Origin: Porphyromonadaceae bacterium UBA3318
GTDB lineage: Bacteria > Bacteroidota > Bacteroidia > Bacteroidales > Muribaculaceae
Assembly (NCBI GenBank): GCA_002361235.1
Contig: DESI01000016.1
Coordinates: forward strand, 1 to 23,152
DNA length: 23,152 nucleotides
Direction: 5' to 3'
The position numbers were made by a program, and so were the translations under genes. The notes beneath the pieces were generated by a model. It worked only from the letters and a program-made list of their open reading frames with translations. It had not been told where the DNA came from and made no database searches. Numbering within the stretch: position 1 is the first letter of the stretch; each line of letters begins with the position of its first letter. This document shows, one piece after another, positions 7,373 to 14,439 of this stretch.

Positions 7373-7407
7373 GGGGACGCGCCGGCCCGTGGCCACGGCG
7401 CATCCCC
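7373..7407 (-). terminator. GC-rich hairpin after the truncated gene
   Basis: Positions 7373-7384 pair with 7396-7407 (11 of 12 bp, one mismatch) around an 11-nt loop. On the minus strand the stem is followed by a pyrimidine run, CTCTCTTTACC. It lies about 40 nt after the stop of the remnant gene. Confidence 0.55.
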
Positions 7408-7410
7408 GTC

Positions 7411-7447
7411 ATGTAGGATAATTCAGAGTTATGCAGGATAATTCAGA
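7411..7447. repeat. Two 17-bp tandem copies at the remnant gene's 3' end
   Basis: ATGYAGGATAATTCAGA occurs at 7411-7427 and 7431-7447 with one difference (20-bp period). The second copy ends 1 nt before the stop codon of the remnant gene. Confidence 0.6.
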
Positions 7448-7448
7448 T

Positions 7449-7994
7449 TCAGAAGTTCACCTTCAGTGTCCTGACGTCGCCGTCCATGCCGGTGGCGCGG
7501 ACGATGCAGACACCCTTCAGGCCGGTATTGACCGAACCGTTGACGCCGGTGGCGCTGTACACCAGACGGCCCTGGGCGTCATATACCTTCACGTCGCCGG
7601 CACCCTGCAGCTCCAGCAGGCCGCCGCGCTGTGCCCTGACGGTCATGCTGCCTTCGCCGGCCACGTCACGGATGCCCGAGGCATCACGGAGCGGCATGCA
7701 GAATCCGAATGTCATGGCCTCCGACTCCCAGTCGAATGTGTTCTCCTGCGTGGAGACGATGGTGTTCATGTCGGGAGTGGCCAACGGGACGCCGGTGTAC
7801 CACACGTTTTCATAGGAAGTGACATTTCCTTCCCAGTCCTCTACTTCGAAATTAGCGCACATGTTGGCCTTCATCCAGTTGTAGATTTCGGTGTTTTGGG
7901 TCTTGAGATATTCGTCAAGCCAGCCGAATTCGGGTGCGGCGTCGCTGTTCCAGTCGGCGTGCCGCGGATGTCCGCGGCATATAATATTTAAGTG
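7449..7994 (-). pseudogene. Headless remnant of a secreted protein with T9SS-like C-terminal domain
   Basis: The reading frame is open from just after a stop at 7995-7997 to TGA at 7449. The only ATG, at 7874, lies in the middle of protein-like sequence (upstream residues include DWNSDAAPEFGWLDEYLK). There is no GTG or TTG start, no signal peptide and no complete catalytic domain. The last ~70 residues look like a type IX secretion sorting domain: beta-rich, with VKVYDAQGRLVY and a GVCIVRATG strand before VRTLKVNF. Such domains belong on large exported proteins, so the N-terminal part has probably been lost. An intact promoter (8067-8098) and a terminator (7373-7407) still flank it. The parent family is not recognised; a CotH-like or hydrolase origin cannot be confirmed. 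Confidence 0.65.
7960..7979. repeat. 9-bp GC-rich hairpin at the truncation edge
   Basis: TGCCGCGGA (7960-7968) and TCCGCGGCA (7971-7979) are perfect inverted copies with a 2-nt spacer. They lie where the protein-like sequence gives way to AT-rich leader, so they may mark a deletion joint or form a 5' UTR hairpin. Confidence 0.5.
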
Positions 7995-8066
7995 TTATGT
8001 TGCCACGTTTTGCTTACGAACCGGGTACTTGATATTGTGCCTGCCTTTAGCATCGGTTTCAACGCT

Positions 8067-8098
8067 CAAAGATAAGCAAAAATTCCGGTTGTAACAAA
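8067..8098 (-). promoter_or_regulatory. Promoter upstream of the remnant gene
   Basis: On the minus strand TTTG (8098-8095), 20 nt, then TATCTTTG (8074-8067) match the consensus at both boxes. It points into the truncated frame at 7994. Confidence 0.7.
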
Positions 8099-8209
8099 AT
8101 TTTATACAAAAAAATTAAATTTTTAACATTGGGCCCCGTTGTGAATGCTTTAATGACCGTGTCTTATAGGTAGTGTCTTAATGTTGTCAGTGCGCTTGTG
8201 CTTCGGCGT
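8099..8209. other. AT-rich spacer, nothing recognised
   Basis: The stretch between the remnant's promoter and the LAB_N gene is AT-rich with a GGGCCC palindrome near 8130 and two TAAGACAC copies on the minus strand. No ORF or strong terminator is seen. Confidence 0.4.
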
Positions 8210-8848
8210 TCACTTTTCGCGCCTGGCGGCTTTGTGGCCGATTATGAGGTTGCGCACGTAGGATATAAGGCCGAACGACTGGCCCAGAATCAGGACGGGG
8301 TCGTGGCGTATGAATCCGTACGACACGATGATGGACGAGCCGATGATGCTGATGATCCAGAAGCCGGGAGGAAGCACCGATTCGCCGTCCTTGCGGCTCA
8401 CGAACCACTGGTAGATGAACCGCAGCGTGAACAGCACCTGCCCGGCGCTGCCGTAGATGATGAGCCACATCGGGATGTCGTCGACGTTGAAGAAATGCTC
8501 CATGAACCGCTGCGCGTCGCCGGCCACATACGAGATGGCTATGACCGGAGTGATCAGCAGCAACACGCGCAGTATGACGTGCATACGCTTCCACACGCCT
8601 TTCATGTTCAGGTTCCACAGGTATATGTAGTAGCTGATGAACTGGCCCAGCACGATGGAGAAGTCGTTGCGCAGCCAGCCGTATATGCACAGCAGGTAGG
8701 CGCCGCAGATGCTCAGTATCCAGAATATGGAGGGGGACAGCACCTTCTTGGCCTTCTCCGACAGAATCCACTGCACCAGGATGCGCGCCGAGAAGAACCC
8801 CTGCGCCAGGAATCCGATGCCGTATATCAGCAGCTGCGACAGACTCAT
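8210..8848 (-). CDS. Two-repeat LAB_N (lipid A synthase N-terminal-like) membrane protein
   Basis: This 212-aa integral membrane protein carries two copies of the LAB_N domain found at the N-terminus of some LpxB proteins: residues about 5-75 (FLAQGFFSARILVQW, GAYLLCIYGWLRND) and about 130-205 (GQVLFTLRFIYQWFVS, SSIIVSYGFIRHD). About six to seven membrane segments are apparent. There is no LpxB glycosyltransferase domain. Its ATG overlaps the stop of the upstream GT2 gene (ATGA, 8848-8845), so the two are translationally coupled. By association it probably assists transfer or flipping of a lipid-linked sugar in the inner membrane; the exact activity is inference. Confidence 0.88.
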   Translation of the reverse strand: MSLSQLLIYGIGFLAQGFFSARILVQWILSEKAKKVLSPSIFWILSICGAYLLCIYGWLRNDFSIVLGQFISYYIYLWNLNMKGVWKRMHVILRVLLLITPVIAISYVAGDAQRFMEHFFNVDDIPMWLIIYGSAGQVLFTLRFIYQWFVSRKDGESVLPPGFWIISIIGSSIIVSYGFIRHDPVLILGQSFGLISYVRNLIIGHKAARREK

Positions 8849-9582
8849 GCCAATCCGGTGTTGGTCTGGTCTATGTCATAGCGGATGAAGCGCTTCTTCA
8901 TCCAGCGGTAGGCGAAGCAGTCCATGAAGGGGGACACCAGGCGGTTGTAGAGGTGATACTTCGACACGCCGGCGATGCGGGGGAAATGCTGCACGGGCAT
9001 CTCGCAGAACTTGCCGTCCACCAGCATCATCAGCGCGGGCAGGAAGCGGTGCATGCCGTCGAAGAAGGGAAGCTGCCGGGCATAATCCGTCCACATCACC
9101 TTCAGCGGGCAGCCGGTGTCGGTGGCCGTGTCGCCGGTCATCTTGCGGCGGAAGCCGTTGGCTATCCTGGACTGCAGGTTCTTGAACGCCGAATCCTTGC
9201 GGTTGGCGCGGATGCCGGCCACAAGCTGATATTCGCCCGACTTGGCCAGCAGCTTGTTGAAGTCCTCGGGATTGGTCTGCAGGTCGGCGTCGATGTAGCC
9301 GATCAGACGGCTTTCGGTCATGTCTATGGCTGCCTTGATGGCAGTGCTCAGTCCGTGGTTGGCACTGCTGCTGATGTAGTAGAAATCGGGCTGACGCTCG
9401 CAGATGGCCTTGATCTTCTCAAGGCTGCTGTCCTTCGAGCCGTCGTTCACGAAAAGCACGCAGCTCTTTACGGCAGCTTTCGGCAGGAACGCCGACAGCT
9501 CCTTCTCAAGCCGCTCCATGTTGTCCTCCTCGTTATAGACCGGCACTACTATCGTCAACTCGTATTCTGATGTCCTGTTCAT
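8845..9582 (-). CDS. GT2 polyprenyl-phosphate glycosyltransferase
   Basis: This 245-aa family-2 glycosyltransferase resembles dolichyl/undecaprenyl-phosphate sugar transferases such as ArnC and DPM1. Visible features are the IVVPVYNEEDN nucleotide-sugar strand near residue 12, VNDGSKDSS, the IDADLQTNPED metal-binding DXD region near 96-106, and a GCPLKVM segment. It lacks the two C-terminal transmembrane helices of many homologues, and the adjacent LAB_N protein may supply the membrane part. It has its own promoter at 9625-9632. The sugar and acceptor lipid cannot be told from sequence; a role in lipid A or envelope glycan modification is inferred. Confidence 0.88.
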   Translation of the reverse strand: MNRTSEYELTIVVPVYNEEDNMERLEKELSAFLPKAAVKSCVLFVNDGSKDSSLEKIKAICERQPDFYYISSSANHGLSTAIKAAIDMTESRLIGYIDADLQTNPEDFNKLLAKSGEYQLVAGIRANRKDSAFKNLQSRIANGFRRKMTGDTATDTGCPLKVMWTDYARQLPFFDGMHRFLPALMMLVDGKFCEMPVQHFPRIAGVSKYHLYNRLVSPFMDCFAYRWMKKRFIRYDIDQTNTGLA

Positions 9583-9624
9583 AGATTCAATGTTTGCAAA
9601 GCTGTCCTATCGGCTTCCAATCCG

Positions 9625-9632
9625 CAAAGTTA
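9625..9632 (-). promoter_or_regulatory. GT2 operon promoter -7 box
   Basis: TAACTTTG on the minus strand, about 43 nt before the GT2 ATG and downstream of the small-RNA terminator. The -33 region is a poor match. Confidence 0.6.
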
Positions 9633-9697
9633 CCAATTTTTTGTCAAATTCCGAAATATTGCGTTTCGGCCTCCCCGATTCCTGCCGGATGGATATG

Positions 9698-9733
9698 AAA
9701 AGCGGGAGATCAGGATCGCTCCCTCTCTCCCGC
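9698..9733 (-). terminator. Intrinsic terminator of the candidate sRNA
   Basis: GCGGGAGA (9733-9726) pairs perfectly with TCTCCCGC (9709-9702) on the minus strand and is followed by TTTT. The loop holds a GGA-GCGA-TCC mini-hairpin with a GNRA-type tetraloop. Confidence 0.75.
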
Positions 9734-9873
9734 AACATCAAGGTTACGAAAAGGTGATGTTTATAATGAAGCTGTCGGGACAACTTCAATGATTCTGATC
9801 GAGTCAATGATTCGTAACCTTTCCAACCCGTCTATTTCTATAACTTGGAATGCTTGCCGTTGGTTCGTCAACG
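9698..9873 (-). ncRNA. Candidate structured small RNA, about 176 nt
   Basis: A complete transcription unit without a convincing ORF lies between yebC and the GT2 gene. It has a -7 box TAATTTTG at 9885-9878. It has an 11-bp perfect stem (AAGGTTACGAA at 9821-9811 with its complement at 9750-9740, minus strand) enclosing a second hairpin (GAAGTTGTC/GACAGCTTC, one mismatch). It also contains a 10-nt direct repeat GAATCATTGA. It ends in an intrinsic terminator. A 7-bp helix AACATCA/TGATGTT would compete with the 11-bp stem, so two folds are possible. The GT2 gene has a separate promoter, so this looks like an independent RNA rather than only a leader. A 6S-like RNA or a regulatory sRNA are both possible; no family is recognised. 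Confidence 0.5.
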
Positions 9874-9877
9874 AATG

Positions 9878-9885
9878 CAAAATTA
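9878..9885 (-). promoter_or_regulatory. Candidate sRNA promoter -7 box
   Basis: TAATTTTG on the minus strand fits the consensus exactly. The -33 region falls near the yebC terminator and has no clean TTTG. Confidence 0.55.
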
Positions 9886-9891
9886 GTGTAA

Positions 9892-9919
9892 AAGAGGCGA
9901 AGCCGTAGCTCCGCCTCTT
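9892..9919 (-). terminator. yebC terminator
   Basis: AAGAGGCG (9919-9912, minus strand) pairs with CGCCTCTT (9899-9892) and is followed by TTAC, 32 nt beyond the yebC stop. Confidence 0.65.
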
Positions 9920-9951
9920 ATGTGATGCCAGATGTATTCAGGCAGGGGATA

Positions 9952-10671
9952 TCAGTCCTCCTCCTTCATGTTGTGGAACACGTTCTGCACGTCCTCGTCG
10001 TCCTCGAAACGCTCCAGCAGCTTCTCGATTGCCTCGCGCTGTTCAGGGGTAACCTCCTTGTAGTCGGTGGGGATGCGCTCGAACTCGGCCGACACGATTT
10101 CCAGCCCCTTCTCCTCCAGGAATTTCTGGATGTTGGCGAACTGGTCGAAGGCGCCGTAAACGATCCACTCCTCGCCCTCGTCGTCGGTCTCCAGCTCGGC
10201 CTCGTAGTCCATCAGGTCGAGTTCGAACTCGTCCTGGGCCAGGTCGCCGGGCTTGATGTGGAACACGCTCTTGTGGTCGAACAGGAACGAGAGGCTGCCC
10301 TGCGTGCCGAGGTTGCCGCCGTGCTTGTTGAAGTAGCTGCGCACGTTCGCAACGGTGCGCTGGTTGTTGTCGGTGGCTGTCTCCACCACGATGGCGATGC
10401 CGTGCGGGCCGTATCCCTCGTATACTATCTCCTTGTAGTCGCCGGCGTCCTTGTCGGTGGCTTTCTTGATGGCGCGCTCCACAGTGTCCTTCGGCATGTT
10501 GGCGGCCTTGGCGTTCTGCATCAGCACGCGCAGACGCGGGTTCATGTTAGGATCCGGTCCTCCGGCCTTGACGGCGATGGTGATTTCCTTGCCTATGCGC
10601 GTGAAGGTGCGGCTCATGTTGCCCCAGCGTTTCAGCTTGCGCGCTTTGCGGTATTCAAATGCTCTTCCCAT
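9952..10671 (-). CDS. yebC: YebC/TACO1-family protein
   Basis: This 239-aa protein shows the family start (MGRAFEYRKARKLKRWGNMSR), the FTRIGKEI helix and the central signature GPHGIAIVVE-TATDNNQRT. YebC proteins are described both as DNA-binding regulators and, more recently, as ribosome-associated factors that help translation of difficult stretches such as polyproline. Sequence alone does not decide between these. The C-terminus is strongly acidic. It starts 36 nt after the pheT stop on the same strand, so co-transcription with a translation gene is likely. A terminator follows. Confidence 0.93.
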   Translation of the reverse strand: MGRAFEYRKARKLKRWGNMSRTFTRIGKEITIAVKAGGPDPNMNPRLRVLMQNAKAANMPKDTVERAIKKATDKDAGDYKEIVYEGYGPHGIAIVVETATDNNQRTVANVRSYFNKHGGNLGTQGSLSFLFDHKSVFHIKPGDLAQDEFELDLMDYEAELETDDEGEEWIVYGAFDQFANIQKFLEEKGLEIVSAEFERIPTDYKEVTPEQREAIEKLLERFEDDEDVQNVFHNMKEED

Positions 10672-10707
10672 TTGGTTTATGTTGCTATATTATTCTGTCT
10701 TAATCTA

Positions 10708-13197
10708 TTATCTCAGTTCGGCGCCCACGGTATGCTTCAGGCTGCCGACGATCTTGTTCATTATCGCTTCGATCTGCTTGTCGTTCAGGGTCTTTTCGGG
10801 ATCCTGCAGCACCATCGACACGGCGTACGATTTCTTGCCGGCGGGGAGCTTGTCGCCTTCGTACACGTCGAACAGACGCACGCTCTTAAGCAGCTTGCCG
10901 CCGGCCTTGCGTGCGGCGGCCTCGATGTCGGCGAACTTCACGGCACGGTCCACCAACAGCGCCAGGTCGCGGTCAACGCCCTGCGTCTTGGGCAGCTCGG
11001 CGAATTCCACCACGTTCTTGCGCGCCATGCCGAACACCGTCTTCCAGTCCATGCAGGCGTACACCACGGGCTGCTCGATGTCGAACGCATGCAGCAGCTT
11101 GCGGCGTACCAGTCCCAGTGCGGCCACGCAGTTGCCCTGACGGCTCATCAGGTTGATCTTGGCGCTGAATATCTCGTCCTCGCCCTGCACGGCGGTGAGG
11201 GTCTGCGGGTCGATGCCCAGACGGCGCAGCAACGCGTCCACCACGCCGCGCATCTCGTACACGCTGTTCTCCATGGCCGGTGCGTTCCATGTCGCGTCGG
11301 CCTTGTTGCCCGTAATCCACAGGGCAAGCTCCATGCGCTCGGTGTAGGGTGCCAACGGACGCTCCGGGGTCGATTCCTTGGCCGGATCCTTGGCGTAGAC
11401 GTTGCCGAATTCGTAGAAGCGGAGGCCCGAGGCGCGGCGCTTCACATTGTGCGCTATCGACTCTAAGCCGCCGAACAGCAGTGTCTGGCGCATCACGGAG
11501 AGTTCGCGGCTCAGCGGGTTAAGCACCTTGACGCAACGGTCGGCGTTCATCTGCTCCAATGTCTCGTAGTAGGAGAGTGATGTGAGCGAGTTATTGAGTA
11601 TCTCGTTGAATCCCTGGGCGCTGAGCTGGTTGCTGACGGTCTGCTGCAGCGAGTTGGACAGGTCGGGGTCGCCGGGCTGCGACAGGGCCACGGTGGTGCG
11701 CTCGGGGATGGCGATGTTGTTATAGCCGTAGATGCGCAGCACTTCCTCCACCACGTCGCAGGGACGCGTCACGTCCACGCGGTAGGTGGGCACCGTGAGC
11801 TGCAGCACGTCGGCGTCGGCGGTCTCCGTCACGCCGAATTCCAGCGCGCGCAGTATGGTGATGACGATGTCGCGCGGTATGTCGTAGCCTATCAGACCGT
11901 TGCAGTACTTCAGCGAGAAGTCGAGCTGCACGGGGCTGACGGGTTCGGGATATATGTCGGCGAGGTCGCCGCAGATTTCGCCGCCGGCCATTTGCTGGAT
12001 CAGCACTGCGGCCAGGCGTGCGGCATACAGGGTGATGTTGGGGTCGGTGCCGCGCTCGTAGCGGAACGAGGCGTCGGTGCTAAGACCGTGGCGGCGCGCC
12101 GTGCGGCGGATACGCGTGGAGTTGAACCAGGCGCTCTCGATGAACACGTCGGTCGTGGTCTCGGTCACGCCGCTGTCAATACCGCCGAACACGCCGGCGA
12201 TGCACATGGGCTTCTCGGCGTCGCATATCATCAGGTCGGCTTCGTTCAGCGTGCGCTCCACGCCGTCGAGGGTGGTGAACTTGGTTCCGGCGGGACATGT
12301 GCGCACCACTATCTCCTCACCCTTGACTTTACTGAGGTCGAAGCAGTGCAGCGGCTGGCCGATGCCTAACAGCACGAAGTTGGTGATGTCCACTATGTTG
12401 TTGATGGGACGCTGGCCCACGGCGTTGAGCAGGTCCTTCAGCCACTGGGGCGACTCGGCCACCTTGACGCCACGGATGGTGACGCCGGAATAGCGGGGGC
12501 ACCCCTGACGGTCCTCGACGCTGACCTTGACGGTGCCGTCGGGACGGTCGGTGCGGAAGGCGCTGACGTCGGGCAGTGATATTTCGGGATATTCGGCCTC
12601 TTTCTGTCCGCATGCTATCTCGCACCATTGCTTGGCCTTGAGGTCGCGGGCCACGCCGTAATGGCTGGCGGCGTCCACGCGGTTGGGCGTCAGCTCCACC
12701 TCCAGGCACCAGTCGCTGGACAGTCCGTAGTATTCGGCCGCCGGCGTGCCGGGCTTGATGCCGTCGGGCAGCACGATGATGCCGGCATGGTCAGTGCCTA
12801 TGCCTATCTCGTCCTCGGCGCAGATCATTCCGTTGGATTCCACGCCGCGCAGTTTCGATTTCTTGATCTTGAATTCCTTGTCGCCGTCATACAGCACGGC
12901 GCCCACGGTGGCCACCACCACGGTCTGGCCGGCCGCCACGTTCGGCGCGCCGCACACTATGGTCACAGGCTCCTCGCCTCCGAGGTCCACGCGGGTGACA
13001 TGAAGATGGTCGGAATCCGGATGTGCCTCGCAGCTAAGTACTTTGCCTATGACTATGCCGCGGAGTCCGCCGCGGATGCTTTCCACTTCCTCAACTGTGT
13101 CGCACTCCAGTCCTGTCGATGTCAATGTCGCCGCCAGTTCGCGCGGCTCACGGTCTACGGCTATGTACCGTTCCAGCCATTTATATGATATGTTCAT
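10708..13197 (-). CDS. pheT: Phenylalanine-tRNA ligase beta subunit
   Basis: PheT pairs with PheS in a heterotetramer that charges tRNA-Phe. Domains in order are the N-terminal segment (NISYKWLERYI), an OB-fold tRNA-binding domain (about 40-150, including SCEAHPDSDHLHVTRVD), the B3/B4 editing domain (about 210-390), the B5 domain (about 405-475), the catalytic-like core (about 480-700), and a C-terminal FDX-ACB anticodon-binding domain (about 735-829, with RDLALLVD). At 829 aa it is full length. I use the ATG at 13197; the frame is also open to a TTG at 13203. The promoter is a textbook match. pheS is not adjacent, which is common in Bacteroidetes. Confidence 0.97.
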   Translation of the reverse strand: MNISYKWLERYIAVDREPRELAATLTSTGLECDTVEEVESIRGGLRGIVIGKVLSCEAHPDSDHLHVTRVDLGGEEPVTIVCGAPNVAAGQTVVVATVGAVLYDGDKEFKIKKSKLRGVESNGMICAEDEIGIGTDHAGIIVLPDGIKPGTPAAEYYGLSSDWCLEVELTPNRVDAASHYGVARDLKAKQWCEIACGQKEAEYPEISLPDVSAFRTDRPDGTVKVSVEDRQGCPRYSGVTIRGVKVAESPQWLKDLLNAVGQRPINNIVDITNFVLLGIGQPLHCFDLSKVKGEEIVVRTCPAGTKFTTLDGVERTLNEADLMICDAEKPMCIAGVFGGIDSGVTETTTDVFIESAWFNSTRIRRTARRHGLSTDASFRYERGTDPNITLYAARLAAVLIQQMAGGEICGDLADIYPEPVSPVQLDFSLKYCNGLIGYDIPRDIVITILRALEFGVTETADADVLQLTVPTYRVDVTRPCDVVEEVLRIYGYNNIAIPERTTVALSQPGDPDLSNSLQQTVSNQLSAQGFNEILNNSLTSLSYYETLEQMNADRCVKVLNPLSRELSVMRQTLLFGGLESIAHNVKRRASGLRFYEFGNVYAKDPAKESTPERPLAPYTERMELALWITGNKADATWNAPAMENSVYEMRGVVDALLRRLGIDPQTLTAVQGEDEIFSAKINLMSRQGNCVAALGLVRRKLLHAFDIEQPVVYACMDWKTVFGMARKNVVEFAELPKTQGVDRDLALLVDRAVKFADIEAAARKAGGKLLKSVRLFDVYEGDKLPAGKKSYAVSMVLQDPEKTLNDKQIEAIMNKIVGSLKHTVGAELR

Positions 13198-13217
13198 GTC
13201 CAAGTTTTTTCAATCTG

Positions 13218-13249
13218 CAAAAATACAAAAAATCCGTTATTTCCCCAAA
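13218..13249 (-). promoter_or_regulatory. pheT promoter
   Basis: On the minus strand TTTG (13249-13246), 20 nt, then TATTTTTG (13225-13218) match the consensus at both boxes. The start would lie about 15 nt before the ATG. Confidence 0.8.
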
Positions 13250-13327
13250 TATCAATTTTTTCACCCTTCGGAAAACGGTTTATATAACTTCTGAAACATA
13301 CATAAGGCTACATCCAAAAAAAATAGC

Positions 13328-13335
13328 TAAATTTG
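13328..13335 (+). promoter_or_regulatory. ruvB promoter -7 box, 4 nt before the ATG
   Basis: TAAATTTG is followed by CGGT and then the ATG at 13340. As at aroG, the predicted start of transcription coincides with the start codon. The -33 region is poor. Confidence 0.55.
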
Positions 13336-13339
13336 CGGT

Positions 13340-14386
13340 ATGGAAGAAGATTTCGACATACGCGAGGAGAGTATGGAGCCTCAGGGCGTGGAAAAGGACA
13401 TAGAGCGGGCGTTGCGTCCGCTCCGTTTCGACGATTTCCGCGGACAGCCCGACATCGTGGAGAACTTGCGCGTGTTCGTGCAGGCGGCGCGGATGCGCGG
13501 CGACAGCCTCGACCACACCCTGCTGCACGGCCCTCCGGGACTCGGCAAGACCACCCTCTCCAACATCATAGCAAACGAACTGCACGTGGGATTCAAGACC
13601 ACTTCCGGCCCCATCCTTGACAAGCCGGGCGACCTGGCCGGCATACTGATGTCGCTGGAACCGCACGACGTGCTTTTCATTGACGAGATACACCGTCTGC
13701 ACCCCGTGGTGGAGGAATACCTCTACTCGGCCATGGAGGATTTCCGCATCGACATCCTGCTTGACAAAGGCCCCGGAGCCAAGAGCGTGCAGCTGCAGAT
13801 CTCACCGTTTACCCTGATAGGAGCCACTACCCGCAGCGGCAACCTTACGGCCCCGTTGCGCGCGCGTTTCGGCATAAACTGTCACTTGGAGTATTACGGC
13901 CACGAGATGCTGCAGAGCATCGTGAAGCGTTCGGCGCGCCTGCTGAAGATAGACATCGACTCGGAGGCGGCCACCGAAATTGCATTGCGCAGCCGTGGCA
14001 CGCCGCGTATCGCCAACTCTCTGTTGCGCCGTGTGCGCGACTTCGCCATGGTGAAGGGTTCGGGCGTAATCGACCTCCGCATCACACGCCATGCCCTCGA
14101 GGCCCTGCATATAGACCGTTACGGCCTGGACGAGATCGACAACAAGATCCTGGCTACGGTAATCGACAAGTTCAAGGGCGGTCCCGTGGGACTGAACACC
14201 ATTGCAACGGCTATCGGCGAGGACCCCGGCACCATCGAGGAGGTGTACGAGCCGTTCCTTATCAAAGAGGGCTTCATGCAGCGCACCCTGCGCGGCCGCG
14301 AGGTTACCGACTTGGCCTATACACACCTGAACCGCACCCGCCCCGGCGTGTCAAACCAACCCGGCGCGGCCTCGCTCTTTGACTGA
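13340..14386 (+). CDS. ruvB: Holliday junction helicase RuvB
   Basis: RuvB is the AAA+ motor that drives RuvA-bound Holliday junction branch migration. It has Walker A GPPGLGKT (residues 64-71), Walker B with DEIH (115-118), the GATTRSGNLTAPLRARFG sensor region, and a C-terminal winged helix ending in a GREVTDLAYTHL stretch. At 348 aa it is full length. The start ATG at 13340 is only 4 nt after a -7 box, so translation may be leaderless. The next gene on this strand is a flippase 53 nt downstream, across a pyrimidine-rich spacer, and could be co-transcribed. Confidence 0.97.
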   Translation: MEEDFDIREESMEPQGVEKDIERALRPLRFDDFRGQPDIVENLRVFVQAARMRGDSLDHTLLHGPPGLGKTTLSNIIANELHVGFKTTSGPILDKPGDLAGILMSLEPHDVLFIDEIHRLHPVVEEYLYSAMEDFRIDILLDKGPGAKSVQLQISPFTLIGATTRSGNLTAPLRARFGINCHLEYYGHEMLQSIVKRSARLLKIDIDSEAATEIALRSRGTPRIANSLLRRVRDFAMVKGSGVIDLRITRHALEALHIDRYGLDEIDNKILATVIDKFKGGPVGLNTIATAIGEDPGTIEEVYEPFLIKEGFMQRTLRGREVTDLAYTHLNRTRPGVSNQPGAASLFD

Positions 14387-14439
14387 CCCTTCCTCCTCCT
14401 CCCGCTCCTCCCATTCATAACCCTGACTTCTGACTTATC

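Noticed and set aside
9607..9807. 66-codon minus-strand ORF in the yebC-GT2 gap
   Set aside because: It overlaps the predicted terminator and stems of the sRNA candidate, has no domain, and runs across two promoter elements.
9922..11466. Long plus-strand open frame (514 codons) opposite yebC and pheT
   Set aside because: It is antisense to two clear conserved genes; its His/Val/Leu-rich translation is typical of the reverse strand of GC-rich coding DNA.
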